DNA of 6,689 bases from Pseudomonadota bacterium (GTDB lineage Bacteria > Pseudomonadota > Gammaproteobacteria > Burkholderiales > JABEVD01): contig JAJZPK010000144.1 in the NCBI GenBank assembly GCA_021811205.1, forward strand, positions 1 to 6,689, given 5' to 3'. The position numbers were made by a program, and so were the translations under genes. Positions 1-5,576 of the stretch are shown in pieces (the first letter of the stretch is position 1; every line of letters begins with the position of its first letter). The notes under the pieces are model-generated. The model made no database searches and had not been told where the DNA came from. It worked only from the letters and a program-made list of their open reading frames with translations.

Positions 1-444
1 CCGGGGCACACGCACGGACATGTCGCCTATTATGGCAACGACACGCTTTTCTGCGGGGACACGCTTTTCGGTTGCGGATGCGGCAGGGTGTTCGAAGGCA
101 CCATGGAACAGATGTACTCATCCCTGGAGAAGCTCTCAAGTCTTCCTGAAAACACGCGCGTTTATTGCGCGCACGAATATACCTTGGCCAATATCCGCTT
201 TGCGAAGGCGGTCGAGCCTTATAATGAAGCGATTCTGAATCGCGAGATGGAGTCCTTACAATTGCGCAAAAGCGGTTTGCCTACCCTGCCCTCGACGATC
301 GGTCTCGAGAAAGGAACCAATCCCTTTTTGCGTTGCGGCGTCCCGGAAGTTGCGCAATGCGCGCAACGGCATGCGGGCAGGCAGCTCGATGGGGATGCGT
401 CTGTTTTCGAAGTGCTGCGAATTTGGAAGAATGGGTTTAAATGA
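1..444 (+). CDS. gloB: Hydroxyacylglutathione hydrolase (glyoxalase II), 3' part, truncated by window edge
   Basis: Glyoxalase II hydrolyses S-lactoylglutathione to D-lactate and glutathione in the cytoplasm, the second step of methylglyoxal detoxification. The frame is open from base 1, and 147 residues are visible of a family that is usually about 250, so roughly the first 100 residues (including the first THxHxDH metal motif) lie outside the window. Visible hallmarks are PGHTHGH at residues 1-7, LFCGDTLF at 16-23, GCGRVFEGT at 26-34 and CAHEYT at 56-61. His3, Asp20 and His58 match the remaining metal ligands of the binuclear site. The C-terminal NPFLR and LRIWKNGF blocks are typical of the bacterial family and carry the basic residues that bind glutathione in homologues. 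A 12-bp direct repeat (40-51 and 58-69) simply encodes the DTLF doublet. The stop overlaps the next start by 4 bp. Identification is secure. Confidence 0.96.
   Translation, partial: PGHTHGHVAYYGNDTLFCGDTLFGCGCGRVFEGTMEQMYSSLEKLSSLPENTRVYCAHEYTLANIRFAKAVEPYNEAILNREMESLQLRKSGLPTLPSTIGLEKGTNPFLRCGVPEVAQCAQRHAGRQLDGDASVFEVLRIWKNGFK
425..430 (+). promoter_or_regulatory. Ribosome binding site for the mltD-like gene
   Basis: GGAAGA lies 10 bases before the ATG at 441, inside the end of gloB. Together with the ATGA stop/start overlap (441-444) it suggests that the transglycosylase is translated by coupling from gloB. The match to the anti-Shine-Dalgarno sequence is moderate, and the spacing is slightly long. 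Confidence 0.5.
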
Positions 445-1484
445 AGCTGTTCGCCGCCCTCCTGCTTTCATTCTGGCTGATCGGCGCACATGCAGCGGAA
501 GATCTGTGGAACAACCTGAGAGGTGGTTTTTCCCTGCCCGCACCGGAAGACTCCAGCGGCGTAGAAAAGCAGGAAGCCTGGTATGCCGACCATCCGCAAA
601 ATATCGAGAACATTGCGGACAACGCGAAGCGCTATCTCTACTACATCGTCAGCGAAGTGCAAAAAAGGGGCATGCCGAGCGAGATCGCACTCGTACCCAT
701 GATAGAAAGCGGATTCAACCCGCTCGTCTACTCGCGTTACCATGCGGCCGGCATCTGGCAGATTCTTCCGGGTACGGGCAAACATTTCGGACTGCATTCG
801 AATGAAAAATACGATGGAAGACGGGATATCGTCGCAGCCACTCGCGCGGCACTCGATTACCTTTCCCATCTTCATGATCTTTTCGGCGACTGGCCGCTTG
901 CCCTTGCAGCCTATAATGCAGGCGAAGGCACGCTTTTGCGTGCACTCAACAACAACAGGCAAAAGGGGCTGGAAACGGACATTTCCATGCTCACCCTGCC
1001 CAGGGAAACGCGTCTTTTCTACGACAAGCTTTTCGCCTTGAGAAATGTGCTGAACGAGCCGGAAAAATTCGGCGTCGATCTCTCCCCCATACCAGACGAA
1101 CCCTATTTCGCCAGCGTCAAAGCAGGCAAAGATTTCGACCTCAGGTCTGCTTCCCGCATCACTGGCATATCCGAATCCGAATTTTCGCTGCTCAACCCCG
1201 GGATCAAGGGAACAACCTGGACAGCCAGGAATGCAAAATCCATTCTGGTTCCAGCAGACAAGGCCGACGAATTCGAAAGCAGCCTAGCGTCGCTTCCGCC
1301 GCCATCAGAGAAGGCGCATGCGCGGCAGGTCGTCTATGCAGTGCGAAAAGGGGATACCTTGAACGGCATCGCCCACCGTTTCGGGATGAAGCCCTCCGAA
1401 ATCATGATGAAGAACCGGATAAAATCCGCAAAAGCCCTGCGCATCGGGTCAAAGCTCGTGCTCGTTCAGCGCCCCACGCCGTAA
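441..1484 (+). CDS. mltD: Secreted lytic murein transglycosylase, MltD-like, with LysM
   Basis: A 347-residue periplasmic enzyme predicted to cleave the MurNAc-GlcNAc bond of peptidoglycan, forming 1,6-anhydro ends. Residues 1-18 form a Sec signal peptide (basic Lys2, hydrophobic core, AHA before the likely cut). There is no lipobox cysteine, unlike Escherichia coli MltD, which is a lipoprotein. The SLT domain spans about 60-205: the catalytic glutamate is Glu89 in MIESGFNP, followed by AAGIWQILPGTG (102-113) and LAAYNAGEG (155-163), all diagnostic. Residues about 222-282 resemble the linker block of MltD proteins, a degenerate LysM-like fold with LNPG at 251-254. A clear LysM runs from about 297 to 342 (YAVRKGDTLNGIAHRFG). 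E. coli MltD is about 450 residues with two LysM repeats, so this is a shorter version. The start follows gloB by overlap, and the 3' end overlaps the convergent ugd by 19 bp. Confidence 0.93.
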   Translation: MKLFAALLLSFWLIGAHAAEDLWNNLRGGFSLPAPEDSSGVEKQEAWYADHPQNIENIADNAKRYLYYIVSEVQKRGMPSEIALVPMIESGFNPLVYSRYHAAGIWQILPGTGKHFGLHSNEKYDGRRDIVAATRAALDYLSHLHDLFGDWPLALAAYNAGEGTLLRALNNNRQKGLETDISMLTLPRETRLFYDKLFALRNVLNEPEKFGVDLSPIPDEPYFASVKAGKDFDLRSASRITGISESEFSLLNPGIKGTTWTARNAKSILVPADKADEFESSLASLPPPSEKAHARQVVYAVRKGDTLNGIAHRFGMKPSEIMMKNRIKSAKALRIGSKLVLVQRPTP

Positions 1485-2797
1485 TAGGCAAATCCGAGCT
1501 TTCTGACCTTTTCCGGATCGAAGACGTTGCGCCCGTCGAAAATCACCTTGCCCTTCATCACTTCTTCCATAAAGGAGAAATCCGGCGTCCTGAAGGCCTT
1601 CCATTCGGTCACCAACACCAGCGCATCCGCCCCCATCAACGCATCGTACTGGTGATTGACGAATTCGAGCCTGCCGGAATCGAACCAGGCTTTCGGCAAC
1701 TCGCGCCTCGCCACTTCCATCGCAACCGGATCGTAGGCGCGAACTTTCGCCCCATTTTCAAGCAGGTATTCGAGCAACACGATGCTGGACGCTTCACGCA
1801 TGTCGTCGGTCTTGGGCTTGAAGGCGAGCCCCCAAAGGGCGAAGGTCTTGCCTGCAAGGTCTTTCCCGAAATGCGCCTCGATCTTCCTTGAAAGATAGCG
1901 CTTCTGCTCGTAATTGCGCGCTTCAACCGCATTCAGGACCAGGGGCTCCAGGCCGTTCTCTTTCGCCATGCTCACCAGCGCCTTCACGTCCTTAGGAAAA
2001 CAGGAGCCGCCGTAACCGCACCCCGGATAGATGAACGAATAGCCTATCCTCGCGTCCGACCCGATCCCCACCCTGACCTTCTCGACATCGACTCCCATCC
2101 TGTCGCACAGATTCGCAACCTCGTTCATGAAGGAAATCTTGGTCGCCAGCATCGCATTCGCCGCATATTTCGTCATCTCGGCTTCCTTGACGCCCATCAG
2201 CACCAGGCGCTCATGGTTGCGGGTGAAAGGCGCATAAAGCTCCCTCATCACTTCCACCGACTTATCGCTGTCGCATCCCACCACGATCCTGTCCGGACGC
2301 GTGAAATCCTCCACCGCCGCCCCTTCCTTCAGGAATTCCGGATTGCTCACCACGTCGAAGGGAACGGCAGACCCGCGCGCATCCAGCTCCATCTGGACCG
2401 CCGCCCTCACCTTTTCGGCTGTGCCTACAGGCACCGTCGACTTGTCCACGATCGCGCAGTAGTCCTTCAGATTCGCTCCGATCTCGCGCGCCACAGCCAG
2501 CACGTACTGCAGGTCGGCCGAACCGTCCTCCCCGGGGGGCGTGCCCACCGCGATGAAGCAGGCTTGAGCCCCTTCCAGCGAATCGGGAAGGGAAGTCGTG
2601 AACTTCAATCGACCTTCCCTGTAATTGTTCTTGACGATCTCATCGAGCCCGGGCTCGTAAATCGGCAGAATTCCTTTCTTCAGATTCTCGATCTTGACTT
2701 CGTCGATGTCCACGCAGGTCACGACGTTTCCCATCTCGGCAAAGCATGCCCCTGTCACGAGACCCACATAACCCGTTCCCACCACCGACAGTTTCAT
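1466..2797 (-). CDS. ugd: UDP-glucose 6-dehydrogenase
   Basis: A cytoplasmic enzyme that oxidises UDP-glucose to UDP-glucuronate with two NAD+; the product is the precursor of glucuronic-acid-containing exopolysaccharides. The protein is 443 residues, normal for the bacterial family. The N-terminal Rossmann fold has GTGYVGL (7-13) and the acidic end of strand two at Asp30. KSTVPVGT (119-126), NPEFLKEG (152-159), Lys210 and Asn214 in KYAANA, and GGSCFPKD (263-270) with catalytic Cys266 and Asp270 complete the active site. The C-terminal UDP-binding domain shows LAFKPKTDDMREA (324-336) and DGRN (421-424). No key residue is missing. It is the last gene of the minus-strand polysaccharide operon, 35 bp after the polymerase-like gene. 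The ATG at 2797 is supported by a GGAG 8 bases upstream. Homologous dehydrogenases are tyrosine-phosphorylated by bacterial kinases of the type encoded upstream. Confidence 0.97.
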   Translation of the reverse strand: MKLSVVGTGYVGLVTGACFAEMGNVVTCVDIDEVKIENLKKGILPIYEPGLDEIVKNNYREGRLKFTTSLPDSLEGAQACFIAVGTPPGEDGSADLQYVLAVAREIGANLKDYCAIVDKSTVPVGTAEKVRAAVQMELDARGSAVPFDVVSNPEFLKEGAAVEDFTRPDRIVVGCDSDKSVEVMRELYAPFTRNHERLVLMGVKEAEMTKYAANAMLATKISFMNEVANLCDRMGVDVEKVRVGIGSDARIGYSFIYPGCGYGGSCFPKDVKALVSMAKENGLEPLVLNAVEARNYEQKRYLSRKIEAHFGKDLAGKTFALWGLAFKPKTDDMREASSIVLLEYLLENGAKVRAYDPVAMEVARRELPKAWFDSGRLEFVNHQYDALMGADALVLVTEWKAFRTPDFSFMEEVMKGKVIFDGRNVFDPEKVRKLGFAYYGVGR

Positions 2798-2832
2798 CCA
2801 TCAAACTCCAGAATTCAAAAAAGTATTCTACC
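2798..2832 (-). promoter_or_regulatory. Only intergenic gap; contains the ugd ribosome binding site
   Basis: These 35 bp between the polymerase-like gene and ugd hold a Shine-Dalgarno TGGAG (2806-2810, read on the minus strand) 8 bases from the ugd ATG. A TAGAAT at 2825-2830 resembles a -10 box, but no good -35 element lies at the right distance upstream of it. I therefore regard an internal promoter as unproven. A 5-bp inverted repeat (2810-2814 and 2825-2829) is too weak to be a terminator. The simplest reading is a short intra-operon spacer. Confidence 0.55.
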
Positions 2833-4254
2833 TTAATGGGACTCGAGATTGCGCGCAATCCACCCGAGTGCCAGAATCACCATGAAAGTGGCGGCATTCG
2901 CCGGGATCTGGAGATTGAAATCGACAAAGCTGTGGATCATCAGCGAGACAATTCCCATCGTTGATGAAAAAGCCATTCCCCTCATCAATGGATCACGCCG
3001 TCTGAATTGCGCCTCCAGCGCAGCTGCAAAAGAAGCGATCACGATGGATGCGAGAATCAGCATGCCGAAGAAACCGTATTCAGATGCGAACTCGACATAG
3101 TCGTCATGCGCATGATCGAAGAAAGCAGCGATATCCCCGCTCCGGTATCGAGGAAAAACAGCATAGAAACTTCCTCCTCCGGACCCGAAAAGATAATAGT
3201 CTTTCCATTGCCTCAAGGCATTCTCGCTGACGTCTATTCTGTCCGCATCGTGCATTATGGACGTGCTCTCCAGTCTCGCCACCACCTTCTCTACGCCGAA
3301 CCAGGTTCCGACGATGACGATGTCGATCACGACAAGACTCGCGATGAGAATCACCATCGAGCGCGGAGCTCGCTTCGAAAGCGCCAAACTCAAGCCACCA
3401 GCGGCGATCATGCTCGAAAAGAAAGCGGTATTGCCCATTCTGGAATGGGTGAGCACCAGGGCAATCACCATCACTGCTAGAAAAAGCCTCAATCTGAATT
3501 TCTTCCCAAGGAGGAGTTGCATGAAATCCCGCAGCCGCTGCCTGCCGCTTTTTTGCGTTATCCTTCCATCCAAGTTGGCAATCATGAGTCCCATGCCGCA
3601 CGAGAGGCACATCTCGAGGTAGCCTGCGAAATGGTTGCGGCTGACGAAAGTGCCCGTCGCATTGCCGATATAGGCGAATTTCTTGATGAAGAAACCATAT
3701 TCAAGCCCGGAGAGTGTCATGAATGCACCATAGAAGGCCTGAAAAAGCCCGCTGAATACGAGCGTCTTGGCCAGCGACTCGAGCCGCCTTCTGTCGGTCA
3801 CGAGGAGCAGCGCAAGAGCGAAAGCGAGCGCATAGGCGAGGCTCTTGAGCCATGCATCCAGGCTTGCATGGATGTCGACTGAAAGCGGAAACCATCCCGT
3901 GCTCCCTGCCAGTGCATGCATTTTCGCAGCTTCCGGAGAAAGCAGCGCGACCATTGCGGCGGGCAGCGGCAAAAGCTGAAATGCGCAGTAGGCGAGCCAT
4001 AAGAACAGCAGCATTAATACCGGCCTTGCCTTGATGAAGGAATGGGGAATCGCGACTACGCCCCTTTCATATCCCCAGAGCCAGGCCACCGAGAGCGCAT
4101 AGATCCAGATTTCCAGGATGGACCAGGCCCAAGGCCGGTTGCTGCCAACGGGTAGCGGAATCCAGATCAGAAAAAATAGAAACGCCATGAAAAGGCGTTC
4201 TCCGTACCGGGTAGTATCAGCGACAGTCATGTCCTCTGATGCGGCATTTCTCAT
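2833..4254 (-). CDS. O-antigen ligase / Wzy-type polysaccharide polymerase family membrane protein
   Basis: An inner-membrane protein of 473 residues with about 11-12 hydrophobic segments (clear ones near 21-37, 44-62, 78-97, 137-153, 163-182, 256-270, 299-319, 394-415 and 453-468). It carries the signature blocks of the O-antigen ligase/polymerase family: GTFVSRNHFAGYLEM (201-215), LTHSRMG (268-274), a long loop with FGSGGGSF (356-363) and HAHDDYVEFASEYGFFG (381-397), then HSFVDFNLQIPANA (441-454). Members either ligate undecaprenyl-linked glycan to an acceptor or polymerise repeat units. Next to a Wzc-type co-polymerase, a polymerase role is the likelier inference, but the sequence cannot decide. 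The ATG at 4254 is preferred because AGGA sits 9 bases upstream. An in-frame ATG at 4230 has AGAGGA only 1 base away, which is too close. The start overlaps the preceding gene by 38 bp. The stop lies 35 bp before ugd. Confidence 0.9.
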   Translation of the reverse strand: MRNAASEDMTVADTTRYGERLFMAFLFFLIWIPLPVGSNRPWAWSILEIWIYALSVAWLWGYERGVVAIPHSFIKARPVLMLLFLWLAYCAFQLLPLPAAMVALLSPEAAKMHALAGSTGWFPLSVDIHASLDAWLKSLAYALAFALALLLVTDRRRLESLAKTLVFSGLFQAFYGAFMTLSGLEYGFFIKKFAYIGNATGTFVSRNHFAGYLEMCLSCGMGLMIANLDGRITQKSGRQRLRDFMQLLLGKKFRLRLFLAVMVIALVLTHSRMGNTAFFSSMIAAGGLSLALSKRAPRSMVILIASLVVIDIVIVGTWFGVEKVVARLESTSIMHDADRIDVSENALRQWKDYYLFGSGGGSFYAVFPRYRSGDIAAFFDHAHDDYVEFASEYGFFGMLILASIVIASFAAALEAQFRRRDPLMRGMAFSSTMGIVSLMIHSFVDFNLQIPANAATFMVILALGWIARNLESH

Positions 4255-4855
4255 CGAGCGCGATCCTGATCATTTCTGGAGCCTGCCGCCTCATCCCTCG
4301 CTTGATATCTTCCAGAACCGCCATTTTTCCATGCATGGAAAGCTTCGACCAGACATCAAGCCCAGCTTCGGCGACCATGCGCTGCGTCTCTTCTTCCCAG
4401 GGGCCGAGCATGACGGCACTATCGAGCGCGGTCATGAATTCGCCATCGACTTCGCCCATGTCTGCCTTGATCCGCAGCAGGGTGGACCAGCTGTAAGGGG
4501 ATGTAGGCCTCAACCTGATCGATCGCCTCGCCTGGTATAACGCATCGTCGAACAGCGCATGCTTGTCCTTTCCGCTCCCTGCTGCCATCCTGTAATCGAT
4601 ACGCGCCCGCTCCAGCCTGTCGTTAGGATTGAGCGGATCGAGCCTCAATGCGATATCGACCGATTTCGATGCATCGCCAAGATTGGGAATGCTTGCTGCC
4701 GGCCTCTCGTCCATCGGGCCATTCGGGCGCAGCGAATAAAGTTCGGCAATGCCCATTCTCGCTACCAGGACGATCATGACAGCGAGGAAAAGAGCCGACA
4801 GGAAAACGATCCTGTTAGGCAGGATGACACCCGAGGATAGAAGCAGGATTGTCAT
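4217..4855 (-). CDS. Unrecognised membrane-anchored protein with TPR-like helices
   Basis: I do not recognise a named family. From the ATG at 4855 the product has 212 residues. A short N-terminus leads into one hydrophobic segment (about 15-36), then a soluble region that probably faces the periplasm. That region looks like helical tetratricopeptide-type repeats: SVDIALRLDPLNPNDRLERA (65-84), ALYQARRSIRLRPTSPYSW (105-123) and ALDSAVMLGPWEEETQRM (143-160), each with the small/large/Pro spacing of TPR helix pairs. Two cysteines lie near the C-terminus (204 and 211). The start is uncertain: the frame is open further upstream to 5095, but that part overlaps the phosphatase and reads like a shadow. 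The ATG at 4855 keeps the membrane segment, yet has no good Shine-Dalgarno. The gene overlaps the phosphatase by 41 bp and the polymerase-like gene by 38 bp, so it is surely co-expressed with them. A scaffold or partner role for the polymerase or export complex is only an inference. Confidence 0.75.
   Translation of the reverse strand: MTILLLSSGVILPNRIVFLSALFLAVMIVLVARMGIAELYSLRPNGPMDERPAASIPNLGDASKSVDIALRLDPLNPNDRLERARIDYRMAAGSGKDKHALFDDALYQARRSIRLRPTSPYSWSTLLRIKADMGEVDGEFMTALDSAVMLGPWEEETQRMVAEAGLDVWSKLSMHGKMAVLEDIKRGMRRQAPEMIRIALDEKCRIRGHDCR
4326..4341. repeat. Perfect 16-bp palindrome inside the TPR-like gene
   Basis: TTTCCATGCATGGAAA reads identically on both strands. It lies within codons 172-178 of the TPR-like protein (around SMHGK), about 70 bp upstream of the start of the polymerase-like gene. 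A chance palindrome of this length is expected roughly 0.1 times in a window this size, so it is notable but not decisive. It could be an operator or simply a coding coincidence. Confidence 0.4.
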
Positions 4856-5576
4856 GCACCATCGCCCAGGCCGCATCCTTCCCGACGATTCTCTCGGCCG
4901 CTCGACGCCCGGAGTCGAGTTGGGGAGGACGGTGCGCGAGATTGTGCGCGTCGGATGCCATCGCCCAAACCCATCCCGATTCGAAAAGGCGGGTGCATGC
5001 ATCGCGGCAATGCGGCCCGAAGCTGCCAGATGCGGAACCTGCCGTGACCTGAAGCAAACATCCCATCTGTACAAATGGCGCGATCTTCGAAGCATCCCGC
5101 ATGACCTCCTTGTTTCTTTCGGGATGCGCGATCACAGGACGGATCTTGCGCACCATGAGCCAGTTCACCATCTTCTCGCTCCCAAGCGGAATATGGCTGT
5201 GGGGCATCTCGATCAGGAGCAACCTGTAACCGTCCAGCATGCCAAGAAAAGGAATTTTCTCGTTTTCGACCATCTCGATGATCTCCGGCCCCATCCTCAC
5301 TTCCGCAGCGAAATCGACCTCGAGCGGTATCCCCCTTTCTTGCAGCGCCTCGCTAAATCGTTCGAAAACCGTCCGAATCGAATCCAGATCATTCTCATAC
5401 CTGCCGCAATGGATGTGCGGGGTCAGCACCACTCTGGCTGTCCCGCTTTCGGAAGCACACCGCGCCAATGCCAATGCTTCTTCGAGTGAAGCCGGCCCGT
5501 CGTCGATTCCTGGAAGGAAATGGCAGTGCAGATCGATCATGGCTTCATGCTGGTGCATAACGGTAACCGTAGCCAT
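4815..5576 (-). CDS. PHP-family protein-tyrosine phosphatase (CpsB/CapC/YwqE type)
   Basis: A cytoplasmic metal-dependent phosphatase of 253 residues, predicted to dephosphorylate the tyrosine kinase encoded just upstream and so control polysaccharide chain length or export. PHP motifs in order: DLHCHFLPGIDDG (15-27, the HxH metal site), LTPHIH (51-56), AEVRM (91-95, Glu92), LLIEMP (120-125, Glu123), IAHPERN (149-155, His151) and ASDAHN (207-212, Asp209 and His211). These are the metal ligands expected for a trinuclear site of the Streptococcus CpsB type. The ATG at 5576 is chosen because an excellent AAGGAGG lies 9 bases upstream. It adds 12 residues before the MIDLHCH where many homologues begin; ATGs at 5558 and 5540 are alternatives with poor ribosome sites. 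The gene overlaps the kinase by 32 bp and the following gene by 41 bp. Gram-negative loci more often use a low-molecular-weight Wzb phosphatase, so this is the less common choice. Confidence 0.9.
   Translation of the reverse strand: MATVTVMHQHEAMIDLHCHFLPGIDDGPASLEEALALARCASESGTARVVLTPHIHCGRYENDLDSIRTVFERFSEALQERGIPLEVDFAAEVRMGPEIIEMVENEKIPFLGMLDGYRLLLIEMPHSHIPLGSEKMVNWLMVRKIRPVIAHPERNKEVMRDASKIAPFVQMGCLLQVTAGSASGSFGPHCRDACTRLFESGWVWAMASDAHNLAHRPPQLDSGRRAAERIVGKDAAWAMVHDNPASILGCHPA

Noticed and set aside
349..367. 7-bp inverted repeat with a 5-base loop near the end of gloB
   Set aside because: It lies inside conserved coding sequence, has no U-run after it, and 7-bp stems are common by chance.
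1485..1525. Possible terminator after mltD (TCCG ... CGGA)
   Set aside because: The stem is only 4 bp with a long loop and no proper U-run, and it lies in the ugd coding sequence.
2213..2836. Long open frame (207 codons) on the plus strand opposite ugd
   Set aside because: It lies almost wholly antisense to a secure ugd, and its product is a His/Arg-rich low-complexity sequence with no motif, as expected for a shadow of a GC-biased gene.
4856..5095. N-terminal extension of the TPR-like gene up to an ATG at 5095
   Set aside because: The extra 80 residues overlap the conserved end of the phosphatase, are Arg-rich and unstructured, and would bury the membrane segment in the middle of the protein.
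4749..5489. Open frame of 246 codons on the plus strand opposite the phosphatase and TPR-like genes
   Set aside because: It is antisense to a phosphatase with all its metal ligands, and the translation shows no recognisable domain or plausible ribosome site.
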